Positions 7,343 through 16,699 of a stretch of 64,000 nucleotides of DNA are shown one piece after another. Below the pieces are notes generated by a model. That model saw only the letters and a program-made list of their open reading frames with translations, was not told where the DNA came from and ran no database searches. The translations under genes were made by a program, and so were the position numbers. Every line of letters begins with the position of its first letter. The first letter of the stretch is position 1. The stretch is taken from contig NZ_LFMD02000003.1 in assembly GCF_015776785.2 (NCBI RefSeq), forward strand, positions 1,458,330 to 1,522,329, written 5' to 3'. The DNA comes from Kitasatospora sp. SUK 42 (GTDB lineage Bacteria; Actinomycetota; Actinomycetes; Streptomycetales; Streptomycetaceae).

Positions 7343-9235
7343 TCAGGGGTGGTCGCGCCAGACGGTCGGGTCGACCGGCTCCTCGGCCGGCCGCGGCGGC
7401 ACGACGGGCGGCGGCGTCCCCGCGGCGGGGGTGGGCTGCACCTCGTGGGAGCCGATCACCTCGCTCACCCCGGTGCCGGTCATCTCCGCCCCAGGCCCGG
7501 CCTGGTGGGGGACGGCGTCCTGCGGCACCGCGCCCTGCGACGGCCCGGCCTGTGGCGGAACGCCGTACGCCGGCCCGGCCGGGTACGGCACCTCCGGCGG
7601 CACCGGCCCGTACTGCGCGGACTCGTACGGCGCGGGCCGGTACGGCGTCGCGCCGTCCGGAACGCCCTGGTACGAGCCGTTCCCGTACGCCCCGCCGCCC
7701 CGCCCGCCGAGGGCCGCCAGCAGCGCGGGCACCAGCAGGGCCCCGACCGCCACCCAGACCGCGCAGGCCAGCAGCACGCCGGGGAACTCCAGGTACGCCG
7801 AGACGTCCTGGGAGGTGACCGAGGTGCCCGAGCTGCCCGGGTTGCCCGAACCGTTCCAGCCCGCGACGGACGGCAGCACGTACGAGATCGCGGTGCTCGC
7901 CGAGACGCCGGCCACCGCCGACAGCGCGGTGAGCACCACGGCGTACACCACCGCCAGCCGGAGCCGGTCGGCCGCGTCCAGCCGCCGCCGGTACGCCGTC
8001 CAGCCGAGCACGGCCACGGCGGCGAGCGCCAGCAGTCCGGTCCAGCGCCACTCGGCGCTCTGGTCGTGCAGGTCGAAGAAGGAGAACTCCACGTCGTCGC
8101 CGCGGTCCGCCCAGCCCATCGCGCTCCCGCTCACGGTGGTGTGCCCCCGCAGGGTCGCGCCCGAGCCCACGCCGAGCAGCAGCAGGCCGATGTTCGGCAG
8201 GAAGGCCAGCGAGGTGGCGGCCTGCCAGCCCTCGTCCGCCTTGACCGTGACCAGGATGAAGGCCGTCAGCGAGGCCAGGCCCAGGGTCAGCGCGAGCGCC
8301 TGACCCGCCGTCAGCGCGGCCACCGCCCAGCCGCGCACCGAGCGGCTGCGCCAGGCGGACCAGCGCATCGCGTCGGTGCCGTAGACGGCGAAGGTCAGCA
8401 GCCCGCCCAGCAGGACGGTCCAGCCGACCGCCCAGACCCAGCCGGAGTCCGCGGTGAACGTCGTCTGCCCCAGCCTCTGGCCGCTGGAACCGGAGTAGTC
8501 GGAGGCGGCGCCGGACAGGGCCGGGTGCCAGGTGGTGCTGCCGAACAGGCCGAGCAGCGCGGTGACCGCGCCGAGCACCAGGGCGGTGCGCAGCGCCTCG
8601 CCGGCCGCCTGCTCCCGGGTGAGCTGGGAGCCGTCGGCCTTGCGCCGGCGCAGCCCGGCCCGCACGCCGAGCCAGAGCGCCAGGAACCACAGGATGGTGA
8701 CCGTCATCGGCACCACCCAGAAGGTGCTGCTCACGCCCTCCGCGCTGCCCCGGTACAGCGCGCTCCGGTAACCGAGTTTGAACGGCGCGCCGAACGCGTT
8801 CAGCGCGATCGACAGCATCCCGCCGAAGCGGTCACCGAAGGCGGGCACGGGGACGATGTCGTCGTAGCTGCCGTCGTAGGAGTAGTCGCTCGGGATCGCC
8901 GCGATCAGCGCGACCAGCAGCAGGACCGCGGTCGGGGCGATGGCCGCCCGGAGTGCCGGGCGCCAGTCCGGCCCGGTCAGCAGGCGGTGCGCGGGCGAGG
9001 ACGGCTGGTACGGCTGCCCGGCGCCCCAACTGCCCGTCGCGGGCGGGTACCCGGCGCCCGCGCCGGGCGGCGCGACCGGTGGCGGGTAGCCGGGCGGTGG
9101 CGGCGGGCCGGCCGTCGGAGGCGTGGGCGGGGGCGTGGACGGAGGCATGGGCGGGGGCGCCAACGGCCGCCCGCACGCCCCGCAGGCGGATGCGCCTTCC
9201 AGCGAAGTCGCCCCGCACGATGCGCAGTTGGCCAT
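7343..9235 (-). CDS. zinc-ribbon, multi-membrane-segment protein of unknown function
   Basis: 630 residues. It begins with a zinc ribbon (CASCGATSLEGASACGACG, residues 4-22), then a Pro/Gly-rich spacer (about 25-85), then ten or more hydrophobic segments (about 105-520), and ends in a Gly/Tyr/Pro/Gln-rich tail. The architecture resembles proteins that databases call streptophobe family, found mainly in streptomycetes; no function is known to me. Most likely a membrane protein with a cytoplasmic ribbon. Its own terminator follows; the next upstream minus gene begins 118 bases away. Confidence 0.85.
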   Translation of the reverse strand: MANCASCGATSLEGASACGACGRPLAPPPMPPSTPPPTPPTAGPPPPPGYPPPVAPPGAGAGYPPATGSWGAGQPYQPSSPAHRLLTGPDWRPALRAAIAPTAVLLLVALIAAIPSDYSYDGSYDDIVPVPAFGDRFGGMLSIALNAFGAPFKLGYRSALYRGSAEGVSSTFWVVPMTVTILWFLALWLGVRAGLRRRKADGSQLTREQAAGEALRTALVLGAVTALLGLFGSTTWHPALSGAASDYSGSSGQRLGQTTFTADSGWVWAVGWTVLLGGLLTFAVYGTDAMRWSAWRSRSVRGWAVAALTAGQALALTLGLASLTAFILVTVKADEGWQAATSLAFLPNIGLLLLGVGSGATLRGHTTVSGSAMGWADRGDDVEFSFFDLHDQSAEWRWTGLLALAAVAVLGWTAYRRRLDAADRLRLAVVYAVVLTALSAVAGVSASTAISYVLPSVAGWNGSGNPGSSGTSVTSQDVSAYLEFPGVLLACAVWVAVGALLVPALLAALGGRGGGAYGNGSYQGVPDGATPYRPAPYESAQYGPVPPEVPYPAGPAYGVPPQAGPSQGAVPQDAVPHQAGPGAEMTGTGVSEVIGSHEVQPTPAAGTPPPVVPPRPAEEPVDPTVWRDHP

Positions 9236-9353
9236 GGACCGCGTTCCCCCCGCTCGACGAGTTCCTGGTCCCCCAGGGAGCCCGTTTATCCCACCGGATC
9301 CGAACGGATGTCAACCGGGAACCCCGGCAGGCCGGTTGGCCCGCCGAGCGGGT

Positions 9354-11144
9354 TCAGTCGCGCTTCTTCGGGACCTCCGGAACGGGCAGCAGCGGCAGCC
9401 GCAGCGCACCGAAGGCGCCCTCCGGAACGGCCGGTCGCACCGGCGCCACGGGGGCGACCCGCAGGTAGTCCTCGCCCTGGGCGGGGCGCGGGTCCGCCTC
9501 GCCCTTGTTGGGCCACATCGACATCGCGCGCTCGGCCTGCGCGGTGATGGTGAGCGAGGGGTTGACTCCGAGGTTGGCGGAGACGGCCGCGCCGTCCACC
9601 ACGCTGATCCCGGGGTGCCCGTACAGCCGGTGGTACGGGTCGACCACGCCGGTCTCGGGGGTGTCGCCGATCGAACAGCCGCCGAGGAAGTGCGCGGTCA
9701 TCGGGATGTCGAAGATCTCGCCGACGCTGCTGCCCGGGAAGCCGTTGATCTCGTCGGCCAGCGCCTGGGCGCCCTGCTCGGCGGCCGGGATCCAGGTCGG
9801 GTTGGGGGTGCCGTGGCCCTGGGTGGAGGTGAGCCGGGCCTTGCCGAGCGGCCCCTTCTTCAGCGAGACGGTGATCGAGTTGTCCAGCGACTGCATCACC
9901 AGGCCGATGATCGTCTTCTCGGACCACCGGTGCTGGTTCATCGAGCGGGCGAAGGTCACCGGGTGGCGCGCCGAGTTGCCCAGGTAGCGCAGCCAGCGCG
10001 GGGTCCGCCCGCCGCCCCGGACCTGGGCTATCGACAGCGCGCCCATCGCGTTGGAGCCCTTGCCGTAACGGACCGGCTCGATGTGGGTGTTGGCGTCCGG
10101 GTGGATCGAGGAGGTGATCGCCACGCCCTTGGTGAAGTCCGCCTTGGCCCCGTAGCGCCCGTCGGTGGTCTGCGCGCCCACCAGCGCCTCGGAGTTGGTG
10201 CGGGTCAGCTCGCCGAGCCGGGCGGAGATCCGGGGCAGGTGGCCGGTGTCGCGCATACGGTGCAGCAGCGACTGGGTGCCGTAGGTGCCGGCGGCGACCA
10301 CCACCCGGGCGGCGGTGATGGTCCGCGCGCCCGCCTTCACCCGGTCGGTCCTCGACCGGGAGTCGGTGCGGCGCACGTCCACCGCGAAACCTCCCCCGTG
10401 CTCACGGATCCGGGCCACCGTGGTGAGCGGGTGGATCTCGGCACCGCCCTGCTCCGCCAGGTGCAGGTAGTTCTCGGTGAGCATGTTCTTGGCGCCGTGC
10501 CGGCAGCCGGTCATGCACTCGCCGCACTCCACGCAGGCCTTGCGGGCCGGCCCGGCACCGCCGAAGTACGGGTCGGCGACCTCGTCCCCCGGCGCGGCCT
10601 TGGCCGTGCCGTCCGTGTCCTTGCCGTCCCCGAAGAAGACCCCGACCGGCGCCATGTGGAAGGTCTCGCCGACGCCCATCCGCTCGGCGGCCGCCTTCAG
10701 GTGGACGTCCGAGGGGGTGACGGTCGGGTTGAGCCGGACCCCGAGCATCCGCTGCGCCTGGTCGTAGAACGGCGCCAACTCCTCCTGCCAGTCGGTGATG
10801 TGGCGCCACTGGCGGTCCTCGAAGAAGGCCTTCGGCGGCACGTACAGGGTGTTGGCGTAGTTCAGCGAGCCGCCGCCGACCCCGGCGCCGGCCAGGATCA
10901 GCACATTGGCCAGCAGGTGGATCCGCTGGATGCCGTACAGCCCGAGCTGCGGCGCCCACAGGTAGTTCGGCAGGTCCCAGGAGTTCCGGGGCAGTTCGTC
11001 CCGCTCGAAGCGCCGCCCGGCCTCCAGGACGGCGACCCGGTAGCCCTTCTCGGTCAGCCGCAGCGCCGCGACCGAACCGCCGAAGCCGGAACCGACCACG
11101 ACGACGTCGTAGTCGAACTCGGCCGAACCGCCGGACTCCACCAT
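9354..11144 (-). CDS. GMC-family FAD oxidoreductase, cholesterol-oxidase-like
   Basis: 596 residues; ATG 11144 has GAAGGAG nine bases upstream. FAD-binding Rossmann motif VVVGSGFGGSVAALRL near residues 15-30, followed by VAVLEAGRRFERDE. A Cys-rich stretch near residue 195 (ACVECGECMTGCRHGAKN) and the C-terminal GMC signature with GGCSIGDTPETGVVDP and LGVNPSLTITAQAERAM place it in the cholesterol oxidase/ChoD-like branch. In mycobacteria a ChoD-type gene also sits beside guaB paralogues, so synteny supports orthology, but the substrate cannot be read from sequence. Co-directional with the aldehyde dehydrogenase 103 bases upstream, probably one transcript. Confidence 0.9.
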   Translation of the reverse strand: MVESGGSAEFDYDVVVVGSGFGGSVAALRLTEKGYRVAVLEAGRRFERDELPRNSWDLPNYLWAPQLGLYGIQRIHLLANVLILAGAGVGGGSLNYANTLYVPPKAFFEDRQWRHITDWQEELAPFYDQAQRMLGVRLNPTVTPSDVHLKAAAERMGVGETFHMAPVGVFFGDGKDTDGTAKAAPGDEVADPYFGGAGPARKACVECGECMTGCRHGAKNMLTENYLHLAEQGGAEIHPLTTVARIREHGGGFAVDVRRTDSRSRTDRVKAGARTITAARVVVAAGTYGTQSLLHRMRDTGHLPRISARLGELTRTNSEALVGAQTTDGRYGAKADFTKGVAITSSIHPDANTHIEPVRYGKGSNAMGALSIAQVRGGGRTPRWLRYLGNSARHPVTFARSMNQHRWSEKTIIGLVMQSLDNSITVSLKKGPLGKARLTSTQGHGTPNPTWIPAAEQGAQALADEINGFPGSSVGEIFDIPMTAHFLGGCSIGDTPETGVVDPYHRLYGHPGISVVDGAAVSANLGVNPSLTITAQAERAMSMWPNKGEADPRPAQGEDYLRVAPVAPVRPAVPEGAFGALRLPLLPVPEVPKKRD

Positions 11145-11214
11145 CTGCCACTGCTCCTTCGGGGTCTGAACCTGCCTGGGGGAAAAGCCGATCGGCGCTG
11201 CGCGAAGCGCGACT

Positions 11215-11249
11215 GCCGGGGTGCCCGGGTTGCCGGGGTTGCCCGGGTT
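11215..11249. repeat. tandem 9-bp repeat at the end of the aldehyde dehydrogenase gene
   Basis: Nearly four units alternating GCCGGGGTT and GCCCGGGTT, overlapping the dehydrogenase stop codon and lying in the gap to the GMC oxidoreductase. It may be a variable-number tandem repeat; no function is evident. Confidence 0.7.
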
Positions 11250-12891
11250 ACTTGAACCGCAGCGCCTTGAGCACCCGCAGCCCGCCGGTCATCACGGCGG
11301 CGAACTGCCTGTCGTCCAGGCCGAACGAGGGCGCGATCGGCATCACCCGCTGGGTCGCGATGGTCTGCGCCTCGGTGAAGCGCAGGATGCCCTCGGCGCC
11401 GTGCCGCCGGCCCAGCCCGGAGTCGCCCATGCCGCCCATCGGCGCCGCCACCGAGCCGTACGCGGCCGCGTAGGACTCGTTGACGTTGACCGTCCCGGTC
11501 CGCAGCCGGGCCGCGACCGCCCGGCCGCGCCGCAGGTCCCTGGTCCAGACGCTGGAGTTCAGGCCGTACGGCGTGGAGTTGGCGGCGGCCACCGCCTCCT
11601 CCTCGGTGTCGAAGCGGTAGACCGAGACGACCGGGCCGAAGGTCTCCTCGCCGCAGACCGCCATCCCCGGGGTCACCCCGTCGAGGATGGTCGGCTCGTG
11701 GAAGTACGGGCCGAGCTCGGGCCGGGCCCGCCCGCCGGCCAGCACGGTGGCGCCCGCCTTGACCGCCTCCTCGACGTGCCGGGTGGTGGTGTCCAACTGC
11801 CGGGCCGAGACCAGCGAGCCCATGTCGGCGCCGTACGCGAGCCCGCCGCCGAGGCGCAGCGCCCGGGTGCGGGCGACGAAGCGCTCCAGGAACTCCTCGG
11901 CCACCGAGCGGTGCACCAGCAACCGCTCGATCGAGATGCACAGCTGCCCGGCCGAGGAGAAGCAGGCCCGTACGGCGCCCGCGGCGGCCGCGTCGAGGTC
12001 GGCGTCGGAGAGCACCAGCATGGCGTTCTTGCCGCCGAGTTCGAGCGAGGCGCCGACCAGCCGGGCGGCGGCGCGCTGGGCGACCTCGCGGCCGGTGCGG
12101 GTGGAGCCGGTGAAGGAGACGTAGTCGGCGTGCTCGACCACGGCGGGGCCGATCACCGGGCCGTCGCCGATCACCACCTGCCACAGGTCGGCGGGCAGCC
12201 CGGCCTCGATCATCAGTCCGCGGGCCCACAGCGCGGTCAGCGCGGTCTGGGTGTCGGGCTTGTTGACCACCGCGTTGCCGGCCACGAAGGCGGGCAGCAG
12301 GTCCCCGATGCACAGCTCCAGCGGGTAGTTCCACGGCGAGATGTGGCCGACCACGCCCTTGGGCCGACGGGCCTCGACGGTGTGGGTGAGCACCGGCAGC
12401 GCGCCGCCGCGCCGGCGGTCCTTCAGGTAGCCCTGCGCGCCGCGCCCGTAGTGGCGGGCCGCCATGGCGACGGCCATCACCTCCTCGAAGGCGTGCAGCC
12501 GGGCCTTGCCGGTCTCGGCCTGGACCAGGTCCAGCACCTCGTCCTGGCGCCTGAGCAGCAGGTCGTGGAAGCGCAGCAGGACGGCGGCGCGGCGGCGCAC
12601 CGGCAGCGCGGCCCAGGCGGACTGGGCGCGGCGGGCCAGCTGGAAGGCGACCTCGACGTCCGCCGGGGTGGACCTCGGCAGACCGGCCAGCCGCTCGCCG
12701 GTCAGCGGGGCGACGGTCTCCACCACGCTGGGCTCACCGGTGGCGGTGACCCCGGCGGCCAGCCGAGCGACCAGGGACGGCGGGACGGCGGCCTCGACGG
12801 TCCGACCGCCGCCGGGGGCCGCCGGGTTGCCGCCCTCGGGAGAGGCGCCGGCGTGTTCGGTGGCCACTGCATCTGCTGTGAGGTCCGACAT
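11248..12891 (-). CDS. succinate-semialdehyde dehydrogenase (NAD(P)+), aldehyde dehydrogenase family
   Basis: 547 residues, somewhat longer than the usual 450-500 because of an Ala/Gly-rich N-terminal extension. Family motifs: the VSFTGSTRTGREVAQ cofactor loop, the catalytic Glu in ASLELGGKNAML and the nucleophile Cys in SSAGQLCISIERL, then EETFGPVVSVYRF. The annotation as succinate-semialdehyde dehydrogenase rests on overall resemblance to actinobacterial sequences; other aldehydes are possible. It would feed succinate from GABA or 2-oxoglutarate-derived semialdehyde into the TCA cycle. Upstream neighbour of the GMC oxidoreductase. Confidence 0.88.
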   Translation of the reverse strand: MSDLTADAVATEHAGASPEGGNPAAPGGGRTVEAAVPPSLVARLAAGVTATGEPSVVETVAPLTGERLAGLPRSTPADVEVAFQLARRAQSAWAALPVRRRAAVLLRFHDLLLRRQDEVLDLVQAETGKARLHAFEEVMAVAMAARHYGRGAQGYLKDRRRGGALPVLTHTVEARRPKGVVGHISPWNYPLELCIGDLLPAFVAGNAVVNKPDTQTALTALWARGLMIEAGLPADLWQVVIGDGPVIGPAVVEHADYVSFTGSTRTGREVAQRAAARLVGASLELGGKNAMLVLSDADLDAAAAGAVRACFSSAGQLCISIERLLVHRSVAEEFLERFVARTRALRLGGGLAYGADMGSLVSARQLDTTTRHVEEAVKAGATVLAGGRARPELGPYFHEPTILDGVTPGMAVCGEETFGPVVSVYRFDTEEEAVAAANSTPYGLNSSVWTRDLRRGRAVAARLRTGTVNVNESYAAAYGSVAAPMGGMGDSGLGRRHGAEGILRFTEAQTIATQRVMPIAPSFGLDDRQFAAVMTGGLRVLKALRFK

Positions 12892-12990
12892 ACGGCGCAG
12901 CCTAGGCCTTCGGCGCCCGGGGCGGTACCCGTCGGTAACAAGAATCTGCCGCAGTCGGGCGAAAGCGGGGCGCTCTCCCCCCGACCCGTG

Positions 12991-14802
12991 CTACCGGGTG
13001 GGCGTGAAGCTGTTGAGCACCGTGTGGAAGCGCTGCAGGGCCTCGTTCCACTCGTTGCCCTTGTCCGGGCTGGACGAGTAGACCGCGTACGCCGTGCCGT
13101 CCTCGTCGATGAACTCGGCCTCGATCGCGCGCCGCCGGCCGCCCTCCTTGGCCGCGTAGCTGAACTCCCAGACGGCCGCCTCGTGGCCGTTCACCGCGGC
13201 GCCGGCCAACCGGTGCTGCTTGTAGTCCTTCAGCGACTTGGAGACGCTGGCCTCCATCTGCCGCATGTGGTCCATCGGCTTGATCGACTGCCCGACGGTG
13301 ACCGCGAACTGGAGGTAGTGCAGCTTGTTGTCGGGGGTGTAGAAGATCTGGTTGCCGTCCGTCCCGCTGACGCGCTGCCAGGCCGGGCTCGCGGTCGGCA
13401 GCGGGAAGCGGAAGCCGGCCGGGTCGTCGACCCAGTGGAAGCCGGGGGGCGCGGACGCGTCGGGGGCGACGCTGCCGGTCGGCTCCGGCTCGGCCGTCTC
13501 GACCGGCGCGGACGGGGTGGAGTCGGCCGCCGTCGTGTCGGCCACGTGCCGGGTGGCGAAGTAGGTCGCCGCGGCCGCCAGCAGGCCGACCGCCACCGCG
13601 ACGGCGACGAGCTTCAGCCGGTTACGGCGCTTGGCCGGACCGCGCGCGGGCGCGACGGAGTGAGCGACCGGCGTGCCGACGGTGCTGTGCGCCTGCGATA
13701 TGACGGCCCCGCCCCCGGCGGTGTCCTGGTCGACGGCCGGGACGGCGGACGGGCCGCCGGGCGGGACGGTGGCCGGGACGGCCGTCGGGGCGCCGCCCGG
13801 ACCGTCGGCCGCCTCCGCGGCCCCGGCCGGCCGCTGCTCGGTCGGCTCCTCCGAACCCTCCAGCGGGTTCCCCGCCGTGTCCGGCACCTCACTGCGATCC
13901 ACCACCGGCACCGACTGGGTGGGCGTACGCATCGGCGGGACCGACTTCAGCCCCATGGTGTGCCCGGCCTGCACCTCGGCCAGCATCCGGGCCGCCTCGT
14001 CGGCGGTCGGCCGGTCGGCCGGGTCCTTGGCCATCAGCGCGGCCAGTACCGGCCCCAGCGGCCCGGCCCGACGCGACTCCGGCAGCGGCTCGTCGACCAC
14101 CGCGGCCAGCGTGGTGATCGGCGAGTCCCGGCGGAAGGGCGACTGGCCCTCGACCGCCGCGTACAGCGTCGCCCCGAGGCCCCACAGGTCGGAGGCCGGA
14201 CCGGGCCGCTCGCCCTGGGCGCGCTCGGGCGCCAGGTAGTCCGGCGAACCGACCAGGTCTCCCGGCCTGGTCAGCTCGGTCGAGCCCTCGTACTTCGCGA
14301 TGCCGAAGTCCAGCAGCACCACCCGCCCGGTGCCGCGTTCCAGCAGCACGTTGGCCGGCTTGACGTCCCGGTGCAGCACGCCGAGCTGGTGGCCGCGGTG
14401 CAGCGCGGCCAGCACCTGGCTGCCGACCTCGGCGGCGGCGCGCGGCGGCAGGGTGCCGTCCTGGCTGATCACGTCGGCCAGCGAGCGGCCGTCGACCAGT
14501 TCCATCACGATCCACGGCCGGCCGTCCTGCTCCAGCACGTCGTGCACGGTGATCACGCCGGGGTGCTTGATCCGGGCCGCGGCGCTGGCCTCGCGCTTCA
14601 TCCGGGTGTGCAGGATCTGGAGGTCCTCCTCGGGCAGGTGGTTGACGGTCAGTTCCTTGACCGCGACCTCCCGGTCCAGCATCCGGTCCCAGGCCCGCCA
14701 GACCGTGCCCATCCCGCCCCGGCCGAGCCGCTCGCCGAGCTCGTACCGCCCGGCCAGCAGCCGTTCCTCCTCAGCCGCCTCCGGCCGGTCCTGCACGCCC
14801 AT
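12991..14802 (-). CDS. membrane Ser/Thr protein kinase (PknB-like) with extracytoplasmic domain
   Basis: 603 residues. An intact Hanks kinase domain at residues 20-280: glycine loop LGRGGMGTVWRA (26-37), catalytic Lys49 in VAVKE, HRDVKPANV (144-152), DFG at 165-167, then SPDYLAPERA. A Pro/Ala/Thr-rich juxtamembrane linker leads to one transmembrane helix (about 397-415) and a C-terminal extracellular domain of about 180 residues of the type seen on streptomycete kinases, with no PASTA repeats. It follows the pseudokinase gene by 162 bases on the same strand. Signal and substrates unknown. Confidence 0.93.
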   Translation of the reverse strand: MGVQDRPEAAEEERLLAGRYELGERLGRGGMGTVWRAWDRMLDREVAVKELTVNHLPEEDLQILHTRMKREASAAARIKHPGVITVHDVLEQDGRPWIVMELVDGRSLADVISQDGTLPPRAAAEVGSQVLAALHRGHQLGVLHRDVKPANVLLERGTGRVVLLDFGIAKYEGSTELTRPGDLVGSPDYLAPERAQGERPGPASDLWGLGATLYAAVEGQSPFRRDSPITTLAAVVDEPLPESRRAGPLGPVLAALMAKDPADRPTADEAARMLAEVQAGHTMGLKSVPPMRTPTQSVPVVDRSEVPDTAGNPLEGSEEPTEQRPAGAAEAADGPGGAPTAVPATVPPGGPSAVPAVDQDTAGGGAVISQAHSTVGTPVAHSVAPARGPAKRRNRLKLVAVAVAVGLLAAAATYFATRHVADTTAADSTPSAPVETAEPEPTGSVAPDASAPPGFHWVDDPAGFRFPLPTASPAWQRVSGTDGNQIFYTPDNKLHYLQFAVTVGQSIKPMDHMRQMEASVSKSLKDYKQHRLAGAAVNGHEAAVWEFSYAAKEGGRRRAIEAEFIDEDGTAYAVYSSSPDKGNEWNEALQRFHTVLNSFTPTR

Positions 14803-14964
14803 CGGCGACCGCTCCCCCTCTCAAGTCCATCTGCCGTCACCGCGACGGATCGCCTGGTGCAGACCGCTGTTCGAACAAATCCCACGGACACATTAGGCGC
14901 ACCTTGCCCACCCCGGTAATCACGCCCGTCCACCGGACCGTCACACCGGCGTCCGGCGGGGCCG

Positions 14965-16077
14965 TCAGCCTGCGAACAGCACCACGGCGGCCACCCCCAG
15001 CGCCAGCAGCACGAACACGGCGCCGACCAGCAGCGGCCCCAGCAGGGCCGGTGATATCCGCGGCGCCCGCCCGCTCCCCGCCCCGCCCGGCTCCGGGCCC
15101 GGCTCCGGCCCGATCGCGGACCGCCCGGCCGCCGCCCGGCCGCCCCGCCGACGCTGCCGCGGCACCAGCGGCGCCGCCGGCTTCAGCTCCACCGCCCGCG
15201 CCGCCCGCTCCTCGTCGGCCGGCTCCGGCGCGCCCGCCAGCAGCTCCGCCAGCTCCCCACGCACCTGCTCCGCGGTCGGCCGCAGGGTCGGATCGGGCCT
15301 CAGCAGCCGCTCGACCAGAGGTGCCAACGGCCCGCAGACCGCCGAGGGTTCACGCCGCCCGTCCCGGACCGCCGTCACCAGCTCCGGCACGTTGCCCTCC
15401 GGGAACGGCGAACGGCCGGTGACCATCCGCTGCAGCAGCACCCCGAGCGCCCAGCAGTCCCCCGCCGGGCCGCCGTCCAGCGGCCAGCGCTCGGACACCG
15501 GGCCGACCAGGGTGGCCCGTACGTCGTACCGGCGGCGGCCGCCCGGCCCGCCGAGGTCCTCGGCCAGCGCCTCCTCCGCCACCCCGGCGAGCAGCCCGCC
15601 GAGCATCGCCGCGCCGTCCTCGCAGACCAGCACCGACCCGGCGGTCAGATTGCCGTGCGAGAGCCCGGCGTCATGCAGCGCCCGAAGCGCGCCGGCCAGG
15701 TCCGCCGCCAGCTCGGCCGCCCGGTACACCGGCACCGGCCCGGCGACGAGCAGTTCGGCCAGCGACTGCCCGCGCGGCCGCTCCTCGACCGTCCACAGCA
15801 GCTCGCCCTCGACGAAGGCCCCGACCCCGCGCAGCAGCCGCGGGTGCCAGGACGGTGCGGCCGAGCCGACCGCCGCCACCCGCCGCACCAGCCGGTCCGC
15901 CTGCGCGGGCACCGGCTCGTCCGGGTCCCGGCCGCCGGCCAGCAACGCGGGCAGTTCCAGGGCGCGCAGCAGCACCGATTCGCCGGTCCGCTCGTCCACC
16001 GCGAGGGCGCACAGCGGTTCAGGACGGTCCGTCAGCCGGTACCGCCCGGCCAGCAACTGCCCGGGGCCGCCTCGCAT
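14965..16077 (-). CDS. degenerate protein-kinase-like protein (predicted pseudokinase)
   Basis: 370 residues that open like the neighbouring kinases (QLLAGRYRL, residues 7-14) and keep the C-lobe helix (GDCWALGVLLQRMVTGRSPF, about 206-225). However the glycine loop is lost (DRPEPLCALAVDE), the beta-3 Lys is Arg38 (SVLLRALEL), HRDxKxxN is HGNLTAGSV (141-149), and the DFG position reads LGGLLAG (about 159-165). All four catalytic signatures are therefore missing. One C-terminal transmembrane helix (about 344-366) ends two residues before the stop. A regulatory partner for the adjacent active kinase is inferred. Start ATG 16077 has AGAGGA upstream. Confidence 0.88.
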   Translation of the reverse strand: MRGGPGQLLAGRYRLTDRPEPLCALAVDERTGESVLLRALELPALLAGGRDPDEPVPAQADRLVRRVAAVGSAAPSWHPRLLRGVGAFVEGELLWTVEERPRGQSLAELLVAGPVPVYRAAELAADLAGALRALHDAGLSHGNLTAGSVLVCEDGAAMLGGLLAGVAEEALAEDLGGPGGRRRYDVRATLVGPVSERWPLDGGPAGDCWALGVLLQRMVTGRSPFPEGNVPELVTAVRDGRREPSAVCGPLAPLVERLLRPDPTLRPTAEQVRGELAELLAGAPEPADEERAARAVELKPAAPLVPRQRRRGGRAAAGRSAIGPEPGPEPGGAGSGRAPRISPALLGPLLVGAVFVLLALGVAAVVLFAG

Positions 16078-16134
16078 GCCAGTTCCTCTCGCTCACCGAG
16101 CAGCCTACTGAGCGGCTCCCTTAGGCTCGGACCC

Positions 16135-16689
16135 ATGGAATGGACCGATCTGATCGACACCGCCTTCAGGGTGGCGGGAAACAGCAGCCAAGCCAACCAG
16201 GCCGAGGCGGTCCGCACGGTCGAGGCCGTCGTGATCGACGGCGAGAAGCCGGTCGCCTCCACCGCCGGGCGCCACCCCGACCACTTCCGCAAGGGAGTAC
16301 TGGTACTGACCACCCACCGGTTCCTCTTCCTGAAGGACGGAAAACCGCCGGTCCCGGTTCCGCTTACGGCTGTCACCGACGTCACCGTCACCCGCACCAG
16401 GTTCAACGGCGATGTGCTCGTCCTGGTCGCGCTCACCGGCTCGCACCGCTTCGAGGACGTGGTCAAGGCCGAGGTGTTCGCCGAGCAGGTCCGGGAGTGC
16501 GCGCGGCTCGCCCGCACCGCCCCTCCGCGGGCGCCCGCCGCCATCCCGGCCCCCTCCGACGCCGCCCCCGCCGAGCTCTCGGCCGGCGAGCAACTCATCG
16601 GCCAGCTGGAGCGGTTGGCCGCCCTGCGGGCCTCCGGGGCGCTCACCGAGGAGGAGTTCGGCCGGGCCAAGCAGCGCCTGATCGGCTGA
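16135..16689 (+). CDS. PH-like (YokE-type) domain protein with SHOCT tail
   Basis: 184 residues. The central part (about 30-130) has a bacterial PH-like pattern: GVLVLTTHRFLFLKDGK, then VPLTAVTDVTVTRTRF and a strand-rich region ending in FAEQVRECARLA. An Ala/Pro linker is followed by a short SHOCT-type motif (QLERLAALRASGALTEEEF, about 157-175). Probably a soluble or membrane-surface adaptor. It sits between, and is divergent from, the pseudokinase, and converges with the third kinase with a 10-base gap. Confidence 0.8.
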   Translation: MEWTDLIDTAFRVAGNSSQANQAEAVRTVEAVVIDGEKPVASTAGRHPDHFRKGVLVLTTHRFLFLKDGKPPVPVPLTAVTDVTVTRTRFNGDVLVLVALTGSHRFEDVVKAEVFAEQVRECARLARTAPPRAPAAIPAPSDAAPAELSAGEQLIGQLERLAALRASGALTEEEFGRAKQRLIG

Positions 16690-16699
16690 GCCCGGGCCG

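Noticed and set aside
14860..14900. tRNA T-arm-like string near TTCGAACAAATCCC
   Set aside because: No acceptor stem, D arm or anticodon arm around it; it lies in a kinase promoter gap.
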